Translations under genes and position numbers: made by a program
Shown: piece after piece, positions 26,628-34,905 of the stretch
Numbering within the stretch: the stretch's first letter is position 1
Layout: every line of letters begins with the position of its first letter
Source: Ureibacillus sp. FSL W7-1570
GTDB taxonomy: Bacteria; Bacillota; Bacilli; Bacillales_A; Planococcaceae
DNA length: 64,000 bases
Assembly (NCBI RefSeq): GCF_038593265.1
Contig: NZ_CP151979.1
Location: 2,308,001 to 2,372,000, forward strand
Direction of reading: 5' to 3'
Notes under the pieces: generated by a model
The model's database searches: none
What the model saw: the letters and a program-made list of their open reading frames with translations, nothing else
Told to the model about the DNA's origin: nothing

Positions 26628-28449
26628 GAGGTTGGGACAAAACCCCCTCTAAAATGGAAACAGCCCATGAAATTTTGGAATGAAATTTCATGGGCTGTTT
26701 TTCATTTTTTCAATAAAAAATAAGGACCTCTTCTGTTAAAATTAAGTTAGCACACAAAACCTAACAGAAAGAAGGGTCCTTATGTTCAAATATTATAACA
26801 TGAATCAATTAGTTTTGCCTCTAGATTTAGAAATAAAATTACAAGAAAATGATATTGCCTTCCACATTCACCATTTAGTTGAAAGTATTCCAGATGAAGC
26901 CTTCCAGCCGTTTCTTCGAAATACAGGTTGTCCTGCTTATCATCCACGCATGATGCTAAAAATTATTTTGTGTGCCTATTCGCAGTCTGTCTTTTCAGGT
27001 CGAAAAATTGAAGCGCTATTAAAGGACAGTATACGAATGATGTGGTTGGCACAAGGATATGAACCAAGTTATCGGACGATCAATCGTTTTCGTGTGCATC
27101 CGGAAGTAAAAGAATTAATTCGTCAATGTTTTGTCCAATTCCGTTGCCAACTGGTGGAAGAAAAGTTAATCGATCAAGAAGCCATTTTTATCGATGGTAC
27201 GAAGATTGAAGCGAATGCCAATAAATTTACTTTCGTATGGAAGAAATCCATTGAAAAATACAACCAAAACTTAATTGAAAAGTCCAATCAGTTATACAAC
27301 GAACTATTAGAAAAAGAAATCATCCCTGAAATGGAGCGGGAAAGTGATGGGGAATTGTCCGTAGAAGAACTCGCTCAAATGGTGCAACAAGTCGATGAAG
27401 TCATTAAGGAATATGACCAAAAAATCGAATCATCGCCCGATGCCACAGAACGAAAAGCATTAAGAAGCGAACGAAAATATCCAAAACAAGCGTACAAACA
27501 ATTAATAGACTTCATTCTACGCAAACAAAAGTATCAAAAAGCCTTGGACATCTTGGGGGAACGAAATAGTTATTCCAAAACCGACCCGGATGCGACGTTC
27601 ATGCGAATGAAAGACGACTATATGAAAAACGGTCAATTGAAAGCTGGATACAACGTACAAATCGCAACAGAAGGTCAATACGCACTAGCTTATAGCATCT
27701 TTCCAAATCCTACTGATACACGTACATTAATTCCGTTCTTGAATGAGATAGAAAAGGATTATTTTCCGTTGCCAAAGTACATTGTCGCAGATGCTGGTTA
27801 TGGTAGTGAACCAAACTATGAAGACATCCTTTCGAATCGAAAATGTGAGGCACTCATTCCATATACCATGTATGAGAAGGAACAAAAGAAGAAATATAAA
27901 CAAAATCCATTTCATCCAGACAATTGGACGTATGACGAAGAAAGTGATACCTACACGTGTCCGAATCAGCAACGTGTAACATTCAGATATCATTCTGTAC
28001 GTACAGATAAGACCGGTTTCAAACGAGAATTCAAAATTTACGAATGTGAAAACTGTTCAGGATGCCCATTCCGTTCATCATGTACAAAAGCAAAGGAAGG
28101 CAACCATCGAAAAGTCATGGTGAATGAAAAATGGGAACAACAAAAAGAATATGTAAGAACGAAGCTTTCAGAAGAAAAAGCAGGTTCTATTTTCCGTCAA
28201 CGTAAAATTGACGTAGAACCAGTTTTTGGATTCTTGAAGGCTAATTTGCGTTTCACTCGATTTTCCGTCCGAGGAAAATCGAAGGTAGAAAATGAAATGG
28301 GGATTGCCTTAATGGCCGTGAATTTACGGAAATACACGGCCAACAAAAATCAACTGACCAAAAATAATGGAGAGAAATGGAAAAAGGAGAATTTGAGTTG
28401 GCTCAAATTCTCCTTTTTCCTATCTTGAAGCTAGTTTTGTCCCAGCCTC
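26628..28449 (+). mobile_element. IS1182-family insertion sequence, copy 1
   Basis: A 1.8-kb element bounded by GAGGTTGGGACAAAAC (left) and GTTTTGTCCCAGCCTC (right), the inner 16 bases forming near-perfect terminal inverted repeats. The flanking AAAAA and TTTTT extend the symmetry and leave no visible direct target duplication. Inside the left end a hairpin with 18-base arms (26658-26700) and T-run can terminate incoming transcription from hxlR; inside the right end another hairpin overlaps the end of the transposase gene. Copy 2 at 47568-49389 is nearly identical. Confidence 0.85.
26782..28428 (+). CDS. IS1182-family transposase (DDE)
   Basis: A 548-residue transposase. The N-terminal region (IPDEAFQPFLRNTGCPAYHP then MMLKIILCAYSQSVFSGRKI) and the DDE core elements AIFIDGTKIEANANKF, YIVADAGYGSE and the C-terminal VEPVFGFLKANLRFTRF are those of IS1182. 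A zinc-ribbon-like Cys cluster (CENCSGCPFRSSC) is intact. The reading frame is complete, so it is probably functional. It differs from the transposase of copy 2 at roughly twenty positions and stops two codons earlier. The last codons are encoded by the arms of a terminator-like hairpin (28379-28419). Confidence 0.93.
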   Translation: MFKYYNMNQLVLPLDLEIKLQENDIAFHIHHLVESIPDEAFQPFLRNTGCPAYHPRMMLKIILCAYSQSVFSGRKIEALLKDSIRMMWLAQGYEPSYRTINRFRVHPEVKELIRQCFVQFRCQLVEEKLIDQEAIFIDGTKIEANANKFTFVWKKSIEKYNQNLIEKSNQLYNELLEKEIIPEMERESDGELSVEELAQMVQQVDEVIKEYDQKIESSPDATERKALRSERKYPKQAYKQLIDFILRKQKYQKALDILGERNSYSKTDPDATFMRMKDDYMKNGQLKAGYNVQIATEGQYALAYSIFPNPTDTRTLIPFLNEIEKDYFPLPKYIVADAGYGSEPNYEDILSNRKCEALIPYTMYEKEQKKKYKQNPFHPDNWTYDEESDTYTCPNQQRVTFRYHSVRTDKTGFKREFKIYECENCSGCPFRSSCTKAKEGNHRKVMVNEKWEQQKEYVRTKLSEEKAGSIFRQRKIDVEPVFGFLKANLRFTRFSVRGKSKVENEMGIALMAVNLRKYTANKNQLTKNNGEKWKKENLSWLKFSFFLS

Positions 28450-28471
28450 TTTTTATTCGGGAAGACTCCTA

Positions 28472-28972
28472 TTAGACGGATGAACTGGCCGCCGCTGCGG
28501 TACTTTGCTCTTCTTTCACACAGTCTATGGCAATGACAAGCGCAATAATGATCTGTTCCATTTCTTCATTCAAAATTTCCACTTTGTAGCTGTCTCCCCA
28601 AGTAAACCACTCTTTGCTTACTTGGCCGATTTTTTCACCATGTTGGAACACTTGGAAGGTCATATCCCACCAATTGCCGCGCACTTCAATTCCGGCAGCA
28701 TCAATGGTATAGCGGGAACGGAAGAAAGTGAATTCCTTTTTGATGGTGATTACCTGTCTTCCTTCCATTTCAACAATAAACTTCGGCAAAAAGGCGAATA
28801 CTTTCTTCGTAATAACCGCCACTTCATGCCCCTCCATGTCATAGATTGTAAAGGTCTTAGGTATTTTCAAAAAGCTGCCTTCCACATAATACACTTCATT
28901 CCCCTGCTCATCTTTCACCTTAAATCGATCGGTAAGACTTAGAAACTTTTGTTTAATATAAAGCTGTTTCAT
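28472..28972 (-). CDS. LURP-one-related (tubby-like) protein, YxjI type
   Basis: 166 residues from the ATG at 28972; AAAGGAGAGACCC precedes it, and an ATG at 28990 lies upstream of that site and is less likely. MKQLYIKQKFLSLTDRFKVK followed by alternating beta strands is the LURP-one/tubby C-terminal fold (YxjI in B. subtilis), thought to bind phospholipid or act as a structural barrel. It directly follows the LysR gene (gap of 14 bases) and is probably co-transcribed with it. Ala/Ser-rich tail. Confidence 0.85.
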   Translation of the reverse strand: MKQLYIKQKFLSLTDRFKVKDEQGNEVYYVEGSFLKIPKTFTIYDMEGHEVAVITKKVFAFLPKFIVEMEGRQVITIKKEFTFFRSRYTIDAAGIEVRGNWWDMTFQVFQHGEKIGQVSKEWFTWGDSYKVEILNEEMEQIIIALVIAIDCVKEEQSTAAAASSSV

Positions 28973-28986
28973 CAGGGTCTCTCCTT

Positions 28987-29856
28987 TCATCGCGTTGCCG
29001 ATAATTGCCGGATGATGAAATCGATAAAATAACGGCTGGCGATCGGCAATGTTTTCTTATTTTTATAGGCGATGCCCAAAGTTCGGGTAATTGGCGGTTC
29101 CACTTTCTTTTTGACAAAGCGATATCGGACTTTATTCATCACCATCTCGGAAAGAATCGAAACACCAAGGCCGTTTTCCACCATCGACATGATGGTATAA
29201 TCATCAATCACCCGGAATTGGATATTCGGCCTCAATCCTTTTTTCTTAAAAGCTTCCAATGGTTCATTCAATTCCCCTTCTTCCAGCAGAATAAAAGGCT
29301 CTTCCGCCAAGTCCTCCAATGAAACGGTTGGTTGGGATACAAGGGGATGATCTTCCGGTAAAATGGCAAGCATATGGTCCTGCTTCAAAGCGACCGTTTC
29401 CAAATCCTCTGCCGCATCAGGATTTACAAATCCGAAATCCACACTGCCTTCTTTAATATATTTGACGATGCTTGTATATTCTCCTTGTTGCAATTGAAAT
29501 TGTACCGATGGATACAGCTTCTTAAAATCTTGCATCAGACTGGGCAGCCAATTACTTGAAACGCTTGTGAAGGTTCCTATGCGAATATTCCCAGTGGCCA
29601 GTCCTTGCATTTCCCTCGCTTTTTCCATTAATTCCGCATGGGAATTTGCCACCCTCGTAATAAAAGGCAAAAATTCCTCTCCATCCGGCGTTAACATAAT
29701 CCCTTTCCGGGAGCGATAAATTAACGTCGTTCCCAGCTCTTCTTCGAGGGCTTGAATCATCTGGCTGATGGCGGACTGGGTATAACCCAGTTCTGCTGCC
29801 GCTTTGGTAAAGCTGCCTTTTTCTATCACTTTTAAAAAGGCATAATATTGTTTCAT
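28987..29856 (-). CDS. LysR-family transcriptional regulator
   Basis: A 289-residue LysR protein: N-terminal winged helix with GSFTKAAAELGYTQSAISQM and LTPDGEEFLPF, C-terminal periplasmic-binding-like effector domain starting ATGNIRIGTFTSVSS. It is divergent from azlCD with 125 bases between them, the usual layout for a LysR activator of the neighbouring transporter. Effector unknown; branched-chain amino acids or analogues would fit. The intergenic AATTATAAACATTAATTTTA is an AT-rich candidate binding site. Confidence 0.94.
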   Translation of the reverse strand: MKQYYAFLKVIEKGSFTKAAAELGYTQSAISQMIQALEEELGTTLIYRSRKGIMLTPDGEEFLPFITRVANSHAELMEKAREMQGLATGNIRIGTFTSVSSNWLPSLMQDFKKLYPSVQFQLQQGEYTSIVKYIKEGSVDFGFVNPDAAEDLETVALKQDHMLAILPEDHPLVSQPTVSLEDLAEEPFILLEEGELNEPLEAFKKKGLRPNIQFRVIDDYTIMSMVENGLGVSILSEMVMNKVRYRFVKKKVEPPITRTLGIAYKNKKTLPIASRYFIDFIIRQLSATR

Positions 29857-29981
29857 TTCACGTTGACACCTTCCATCAATATTCCTTATGTAATAATTAT
29901 AAACATTAATTTTACTGATGTTTATCCCTTTGTTAGAATCTTCTAAAAAGCAATTGATAATCTAATGGAGGACATAATAAG

Positions 29982-30692
29982 ATGAAAACGAATATAGCGG
30001 CATGGAAAAGGGGGATCAAAACAGGCATCCCCATTGCATTTGGTTATTTCGCGGTCTCCTTTTCCTTCGGGATTCTTTGTAAACAGGCAGGATTGAATCC
30101 CTTTGAAGCGGTCTTGATGTCTGCAACGAATTTAACTTCCGCCGGGCAATTCGCCGGGCTTACCATGATTGCCGCGATGGCGACGGTTATTGAAATTGCG
30201 GTTGCACAGCTGATCATCAACTCCAGATATTTGTTAATGTCCTTTTCTCTGTCACAAAAGATTCCAACAGATACACCTATCTATCACCGATTATTGATGT
30301 CCTATGGAATTACCGATGAAATATTCGGTGTTTCCATTGCGCAACCGGGAAAATTAAATCCTTATTTTATGTATGGCGTGATGACGGTGGCCGTTCCTGG
30401 TTGGGCATTGGGAACGCTTTCCGGAGTGATTTCGGGGAATATTTTCCCGGAAAGAATTACGAGCGCTCTGAGCATTGCCCTTTACGGCATGCTCCTTGGG
30501 GTGATCGTCCCACCGGCAAAAAAGAATAAAATCATTGCCGGAGTTATCGTTGTTTCGATGCTGTGCAGCGCCATTTTTGCCGTTATTCCCGCTTTAAAAA
30601 GCGTCTCATCCGCTGTAAAAATCATCGGAATCACCCTGGTGATTGCAGGCGCAGCCGCATTTCTCTTCCCAATAAAGGAGGAGGAGGCATGA
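29982..30692 (+). CDS. azlC: AzlC-type branched-chain amino acid exporter subunit
   Basis: A 236-residue membrane protein with about seven helices and the AzlC signature GIKTGIPIAFGYFAVSFSFG, SATNLTSAGQFAGLTM and SLSQKIPTDTP. With the small AzlD subunit it exports branched-chain amino acids and analogues such as 4-azaleucine. GGAGG precedes the ATG. Its stop overlaps the azlD start (ATGA). Likely controlled by the divergent LysR protein. Confidence 0.94.
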   Translation: MKTNIAAWKRGIKTGIPIAFGYFAVSFSFGILCKQAGLNPFEAVLMSATNLTSAGQFAGLTMIAAMATVIEIAVAQLIINSRYLLMSFSLSQKIPTDTPIYHRLLMSYGITDEIFGVSIAQPGKLNPYFMYGVMTVAVPGWALGTLSGVISGNIFPERITSALSIALYGMLLGVIVPPAKKNKIIAGVIVVSMLCSAIFAVIPALKSVSSAVKIIGITLVIAGAAAFLFPIKEEEA

Positions 30693-30994
30693 ATCATACT
30701 GTTTTTTATATTCTCGTGATGGCTGTTGTTACCTATTTGATACGGGTATTGCCTCTAACCCTTGTAAGAAAAGAAATCAAAAATATTTATATCCGGTCTT
30801 TTTTGCACTATGTGCCATATGTAACATTGGCTGTGATGGTTTTTCCCGGAATTTTGGAGTCCACCGCCTCACCTTGGTCAGCACTTGTAGGATTTTTGGT
30901 TGCCATCATTTCCGCTTATTTGGGAGGGAACATTGTCAGCGTGGCGTTGCTCACTTGTACAGCTGTATTGATCGTGGAATTGTTTTTATATTAA
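30689..30994 (+). CDS. azlD: AzlD-type branched-chain amino acid exporter subunit
   Basis: 101 residues from the ATG at 30689, preceded by AAAGGAGGAGGAGGC within azlC. Four hydrophobic helices and the conserved TYLIRVLPLTLVRKEI segment mark AzlD. Small partner of AzlC in the LIV-E exporter. An in-frame upstream extension is only antisense of nothing useful and lacks a start signal. Confidence 0.92.
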   Translation: MNHTVFYILVMAVVTYLIRVLPLTLVRKEIKNIYIRSFLHYVPYVTLAVMVFPGILESTASPWSALVGFLVAIISAYLGGNIVSVALLTCTAVLIVELFLY

Positions 30995-31000
30995 TTCTCA

Positions 31001-31031
31001 GGGAGAACAATCGCTTCTCCCTTTATTTTTT
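31001..31031 (+). terminator. Rho-independent terminator of azlCD
   Basis: GGGAGAA (31001-31007) pairs with TTCTCCC (31015-31021), followed by TTTATTTTTT. The remaining 31032-31254 holds no recognisable gene; a run GGGGAGAG-CAT-GTG near 31219 opens a nine-codon frame that overlaps the next start and could be a leader peptide. Confidence 0.8.
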
Positions 31032-31254
31032 CCCCATCATTAGAAGGCTCGTTGGTCCATTTTATTTCACTGAAACTTTTATTTGGAAAACCCTGAATGC
31101 ACTTTCAATAAATTCACTGATTCCATTCATAATTTTTGGCGATTCACATTATGATGAAATAAGAAAAACATAAAGGAGGAACTCATCGGCACCGGGAAGG
31201 GGAATGTTGTCTTCGTAGGGGAGAGCATGTGAAAAAACATAAAGGGGTGTATAC

Positions 31255-31626
31255 ATGAGGGGAGCCATTTGGATTCGACTGGCCATTCTTTATTTGATCT
31301 TCGGGCTTTGTGTAGGTTTATTCATGTCGATCACTCTTAATCTTCAATGGGGTTCTGCCCATGCCCACGTAAACCTGGTAGGGTTCGTAACAACAACATT
31401 GTTCGGAGTTATTTATAGCGTTTATCCAAAAGCAGCGGTCAATTCAATCGGAAAGGCTCATTTTTGGCTCCATAATCTAGGAATCCCCATCTTCCTACTC
31501 AGCGCCTTTTTAGTCCAGGTTCCCGGCTTGCTCGACACAGCACATATTTTCACATATATAGGCGGCGGAGCTTTCTTGTTAGGCACCATTCTTTTTGCAT
31601 ACAATGCCTTTAAACATATAAAATGA
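31255..31626 (+). CDS. Small heme-copper-oxidase subunit I-like membrane protein
   Basis: 123 residues, four hydrophobic helices, no signal peptide. The segment WGSAHAHVNLVGFVTTTLFG matches the second-helix region of cytochrome oxidase subunit I, with the His pair that in full-length subunits coordinates low-spin heme. Such four-helix proteins are frequently labelled cytochrome c oxidase, but they lack the copper-binding helices; a heme-binding or assembly role is inference. Preceded by AAAGGGGTG; single gene with its own terminator. Confidence 0.75.
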   Translation: MRGAIWIRLAILYLIFGLCVGLFMSITLNLQWGSAHAHVNLVGFVTTTLFGVIYSVYPKAAVNSIGKAHFWLHNLGIPIFLLSAFLVQVPGLLDTAHIFTYIGGGAFLLGTILFAYNAFKHIK

Positions 31627-31650
31627 TTCGGGTTTGAAAGGAAAGCTAAA

Positions 31651-31690
31651 AAGGTATGCAAACAATAGAGCGTTTGTATACCTTCTTTTT
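31651..31690. terminator. Rho-independent terminator
   Basis: AAGGTATGCAAAC pairs with GTTTGTATACCTT (one wobble), followed by CTTTTT. Lies between two converging units. Confidence 0.82.
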
Positions 31691-31693
31691 ACA

Positions 31694-32856
31694 TTAGGCA
31701 GTCTCTTTCATGAATCGAGCAAATGGAGCATTCGTCAGCCGTCTCCAAATCATTTCAAAAGGTCCGCGATTGTACTTTCTCAGCCAGAAATGGGCAAAAA
31801 TCATCATCAATAAAGTAATGAATATAAACACAACAATCGTTCCAACCGAATTCAACTTCCCTCCAAGGGAGAATCCCCAGCTATAGAACAATACAGAAGC
31901 CGTGATATTTTGCAAAATGTAGCAGCTGAGGGCTGTCCTTCCCACCTCTGAAAGTCTTTGCAGAAGAAAATGATTGGCTTTCCGCTCCAATATCCAATGA
32001 ATCGCCATGAGATATCCTACCGCCATCAGCGGCGCAAATAAGTAACGAACCAGCGTCACCATTGAATAGAATGGTAAAAATACTAACGCATTAAGCGGAA
32101 TGCCCACAACTAAACCCCAGAAAAAAATTTTTTTCTCAGTTCTTCACTTCTTTTGGTTTGACGGAAAATTCCCGCACGCACAAGATACACACCGAACAAA
32201 AATAGCAGGATATTCATTGGGATGACGGCAATGGCTTCCAATCTCATCTGAAATATCCCATCGAATCGAAATAATACTTGATCCAAATACGAACCTGTAG
32301 AGTAGACGGCGGCAATCTCATTTAATGCAAGGGAGAATTCTTCTTGTGACCCGGGAAATCTCATTCCTGCCTCTAATATGAAAGAGATCAGTAATACACC
32401 TGCAATATGAAGAATTCCCAGTATCAAAGCCAAAATTTTGATTAACTTTATTTTGCGTCGGACAAGTAGGGCTACGATGATTCCCGTTACAGCATAGCTC
32501 ATCAGAATATCATACTCAAAAACAAATAAAAAATGGAGGAAACCATCCGCTAATAGCAACAACATGCTCCAAATGTATAACCATAGCCATATGTGTTCTT
32601 GATTCCGTTTGACGAAAGACTGACGTTTCAGCTCCAGTCCCATGCCAAATAAAATGGTCAACAGCCCCAAAAACTTGCCATTGGTTAAAAATCATACGAG
32701 TGATTCTAATATGGTATCGAGTGAATAGTCATTCATTCCAAAACCGAGCATAAAATCATAGTTTCCCAGTTTACTAAAAATCCAAATATTTGTACCCAAG
32801 GTTCCAATAATGGCCAATCCTCTGGCTATATCTAATACTTGGATTCTTTTTTCCAC
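31694..32856 (-). pseudogene. Broken DUF418 membrane protein gene
   Basis: Reading from a GTG at 32856 the minus strand encodes VEKRIQVLDIARGLAIIGTL and then helices typical of DUF418 proteins. Codon 55 is an in-frame TGA (32692-32694), and near 32128 a run of seven A followed by seven T shifts the frame; with one more base the frame continues smoothly through KKIFFWGLVVGIPLN into the C-terminal part, which ends GPFEMIWRRLTNAPFARFMK, a DUF418 hallmark. Two independent lesions point to a pseudogene rather than one sequencing error. Intact relatives are polytopic membrane proteins of unknown, possibly transport, function. Confidence 0.8.
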
Positions 32857-33065
32857 AAAAAGCCCCCCTCAACCTATGGTGAACCGTTTTTTATTTGGAA
32901 TTCATTCCATCATTTTTTTACAGTAAATACCTGCCAATCTTAAAAAACAATCCATTTATTAGTAGTACGATTTAACCTTCTTTCAGTTTCATTTATTCTC
33001 GAAAAAACATACATTTTTCTGTTTTAAAAGGAAATTCCATTTGGTTGTTGAATAACATAAATAAT

Positions 33066-33103
33066 CCGTTCCACAAGGATTTGTACGTGGAACGGCGATT
33101 TTT
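33066..33103. terminator. Terminator between the Mn catalase gene and the broken gene
   Basis: CCGTTCCAC (33066-33074) pairs with GTGGAACGG (33087-33095), followed by CGATTTTTT on the plus strand and T-rich sequence on the minus strand. It lies just beyond the Mn catalase stop. Confidence 0.8.
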
Positions 33104-33123
33104 TACTTTCATGCAATTGTTTT

Positions 33124-34014
33124 TTACAAGTTACTCTGGAGTCTTTTTAAGATGCGGAGATAATCATCCCGATCAATTCCAGGAGCAAATTCTTCCGGAA
33201 GTTCTGGAAGATCCGGAACTGGCGCACCTTCCGGAGTTCCGTGAATTACTCTTAACTCTTCTCCCGTTTCGGGGTTTTTCCCTTTCCAAATTTGATTAAT
33301 ATCCCGGTAATCTTCTTCTCCCCATGTGTATAAAACATTAAATAATCCTTGTTCCATAAATGGTTTGGCGTAATCAAATTTGCTGTTGTCCAAGCTTGGA
33401 ACTGGGAGCATTTTTGATACATCGACTCCTGTTGCCATTTCAATGGCTTTGGCATAAGCGATAATGTGCGTGCCGCCTCGAACAAGCAAGTATCCAATCA
33501 TTGTGAGTGCCGTCGGATGGGTCGTCATCTCATAAACCCGCATTTTATGGGTTCTTGCACCGATTTCCAACATATAATTGAAAAGAAGATCTGCTACGAG
33601 GTTGCCTGTATTTGTAACAAATTCACCAGTCCATGGTCTTCCCATTGAATCTCCTGGATAAGCGGTTTGAGCAGTTGACGTAAAGTGGAGGGAATAACGG
33701 GCATCTTTTCCGTTTTGCAGTGGGGCTGTGTCAGGTCCTGTTGGAACAGTATTTCCTGTGGAGAGAAGGTTGATGGCCGTCGATACTAATTCTACATGGC
33801 CAAATTCCTCTGCCGTAATACTTGCTACTAAATCATAAAAAGGTTTGAACTTTTTCTTGCCTCGGAAATTAAAGGATTGAAACATATAATTGTTTAACGT
33901 AGACATTTCACCATATTTTCCGCCAAGCAATTCTTGAACAGCGGCTGCTGCATTCATATCACCATGCTTCGGAATCGGCAATTCAATAAGAATTTTATTT
34001 TCTCGTTTAAACAT
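33124..34014 (-). CDS. Manganese catalase (non-heme, CotJC-like)
   Basis: 296 residues from the ATG at 34014 (AACATAATTGAGTAAG; GGAGG about 11 bases upstream). MFKRENKILIELPIPKHGD is the conserved start of the family. Dimanganese ligands visible: Glu36 in KYGEMSTL, Glu70 and His73 in AEEFGHVEL, and Glu and His in the helix with LEIGARTHKMR. Decomposes hydrogen peroxide; in spore-formers these proteins often sit in the coat (CotJC, YjqC, YdbD). Monocistronic. Confidence 0.93.
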   Translation of the reverse strand: MFKRENKILIELPIPKHGDMNAAAAVQELLGGKYGEMSTLNNYMFQSFNFRGKKKFKPFYDLVASITAEEFGHVELVSTAINLLSTGNTVPTGPDTAPLQNGKDARYSLHFTSTAQTAYPGDSMGRPWTGEFVTNTGNLVADLLFNYMLEIGARTHKMRVYEMTTHPTALTMIGYLLVRGGTHIIAYAKAIEMATGVDVSKMLPVPSLDNSKFDYAKPFMEQGLFNVLYTWGEEDYRDINQIWKGKNPETGEELRVIHGTPEGAPVPDLPELPEEFAPGIDRDDYLRILKRLQSNL

Positions 34015-34077
34015 AATTGAGTAAGCCTCCATCCATAAATTTTAACCAATTGTATCTTATGTTGGATGGAGATTGGA

Positions 34078-34290
34078 TTATGACTCTTTTATTGGTTGAA
34101 TCCAAATAATTTGCTCTGTTCTTACATAAAACGGTGATCCGCCCATTTCAACAACAATATGGTCTGGCATCACTGTTTTTAATGTGCCGCGTAAACTGCC
34201 TCGAATTGTTTGAACAGCGATAGATTGATTTTGTAGGCTTTTTAATGATTCATATACATACGGATCGCTGAGCTTCCAATTTCCATTCAT
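34078..34290 (-). CDS. DUF2642 small protein (YuzF-like)
   Basis: 70 residues from the ATG at 34290 (AAAAGGGGTG upstream). DPYVYESLKSLQNQSIAVQT and then GSLRGTLKTVMPDHIVVEMG match the DUF2642/YuzF family, small barrel-like proteins related to spore coat and Hfq-like folds. Longer in-frame starts lack support. Function unknown. Confidence 0.85.
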   Translation of the reverse strand: MNGNWKLSDPYVYESLKSLQNQSIAVQTIRGSLRGTLKTVMPDHIVVEMGGSPFYVRTEQIIWIQPIKES

Positions 34291-34375
34291 ACTGCAACAC
34301 CCCTTTTCACAAGTCCATTGCAATATATGCAATGTTCGCGAAAAATGTGCCATTGTATATTTTTTTGGAAGTTGC

Positions 34376-34421
34376 ATAAAAAAGTGCAGCACTCTGCCAT
34401 CTTTCCTGCAAAGTACTGCAC
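34376..34421 (-). terminator. Terminator after the DUF378 gene
   Basis: GTGCAG-CACT and AGTA-CTGCAC form a stem (34384-34421); on the minus strand it is followed by TTTTTTATG. Confidence 0.75.
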
Positions 34422-34431
34422 CGCGAAAAAT

Positions 34432-34755
34432 TCATTGTTCATTCTCGTTTGATTTCTTTAATGAAGAGAGATCTTCTTCTTCACCAAATTCTGTTCTGTA
34501 GTTCATCTGACTTTGATTTGGCTGGCTGACAGAACTCGTTGTATCTTCCCGATCTAATTCATCCCAAGGCTCAAACAAGAGCGTTAAGCAAAATAAACCG
34601 CTCAACCCTACCAAGCCATAAATAATACGTGAGATAACGGAATCTTGCCCTCCAAACAAAGTAGCAACTAAATCAAAATTAAAAAATCCAATGAGTCCCC
34701 AATTGATGGCACCGATAATGGCTAGTACAAGAGCAATTCTTTGCAAAACTTTCAT
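34432..34755 (-). CDS. DUF378 membrane protein (YuzA-like)
   Basis: 107 residues from the ATG at 34755, which lies 7 bases after AAGGAGG; an ATG six bases upstream is too close to that site. Two hydrophobic helices with the DUF378 motifs IGAINWGLIGFFNFDLV and IIYGLVGLSGLF, then a charged, disordered tail of about 45 residues. Function unknown; likely a small membrane protein. Confidence 0.85.
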   Translation of the reverse strand: MKVLQRIALVLAIIGAINWGLIGFFNFDLVATLFGGQDSVISRIIYGLVGLSGLFCLTLLFEPWDELDREDTTSSVSQPNQSQMNYRTEFGEEEDLSSLKKSNENEQ

Positions 34756-34861
34756 TATCATACCTCCTTATATTTTTATCTTTTCATTTAAAGGAGGATT
34801 TCATACAAGGGATATGGGGATTCTTTTAAGTTTTGCAAGGCCAAATTCTTCCATTAACATT

Positions 34862-34895
34862 TCAAGCCAGCAAGAAGATATCCTTGCTGGCTTAA
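34862..34895 (-). terminator. Possible terminator of pyc
   Basis: AAGCCAGCAAG (34864-34874) and CTTGCTGGCTT (34883-34893) form a perfect 11-bp stem, but the T-run on the minus strand is weak. Confidence 0.65.
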
Positions 34896-34905
34896 ATCAC
34901 CTTTG

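Noticed and set aside
31148-31221. Short frame reading EELIGTGKGNVVFVGES upstream of the oxidase-like gene
   Set aside because: No start, no recognised family; too short to call a remnant.
33045-33299. 84-codon plus-strand frame at the Mn catalase 3' end
   Set aside because: Antisense to the catalase gene and across its terminator; no independent support.
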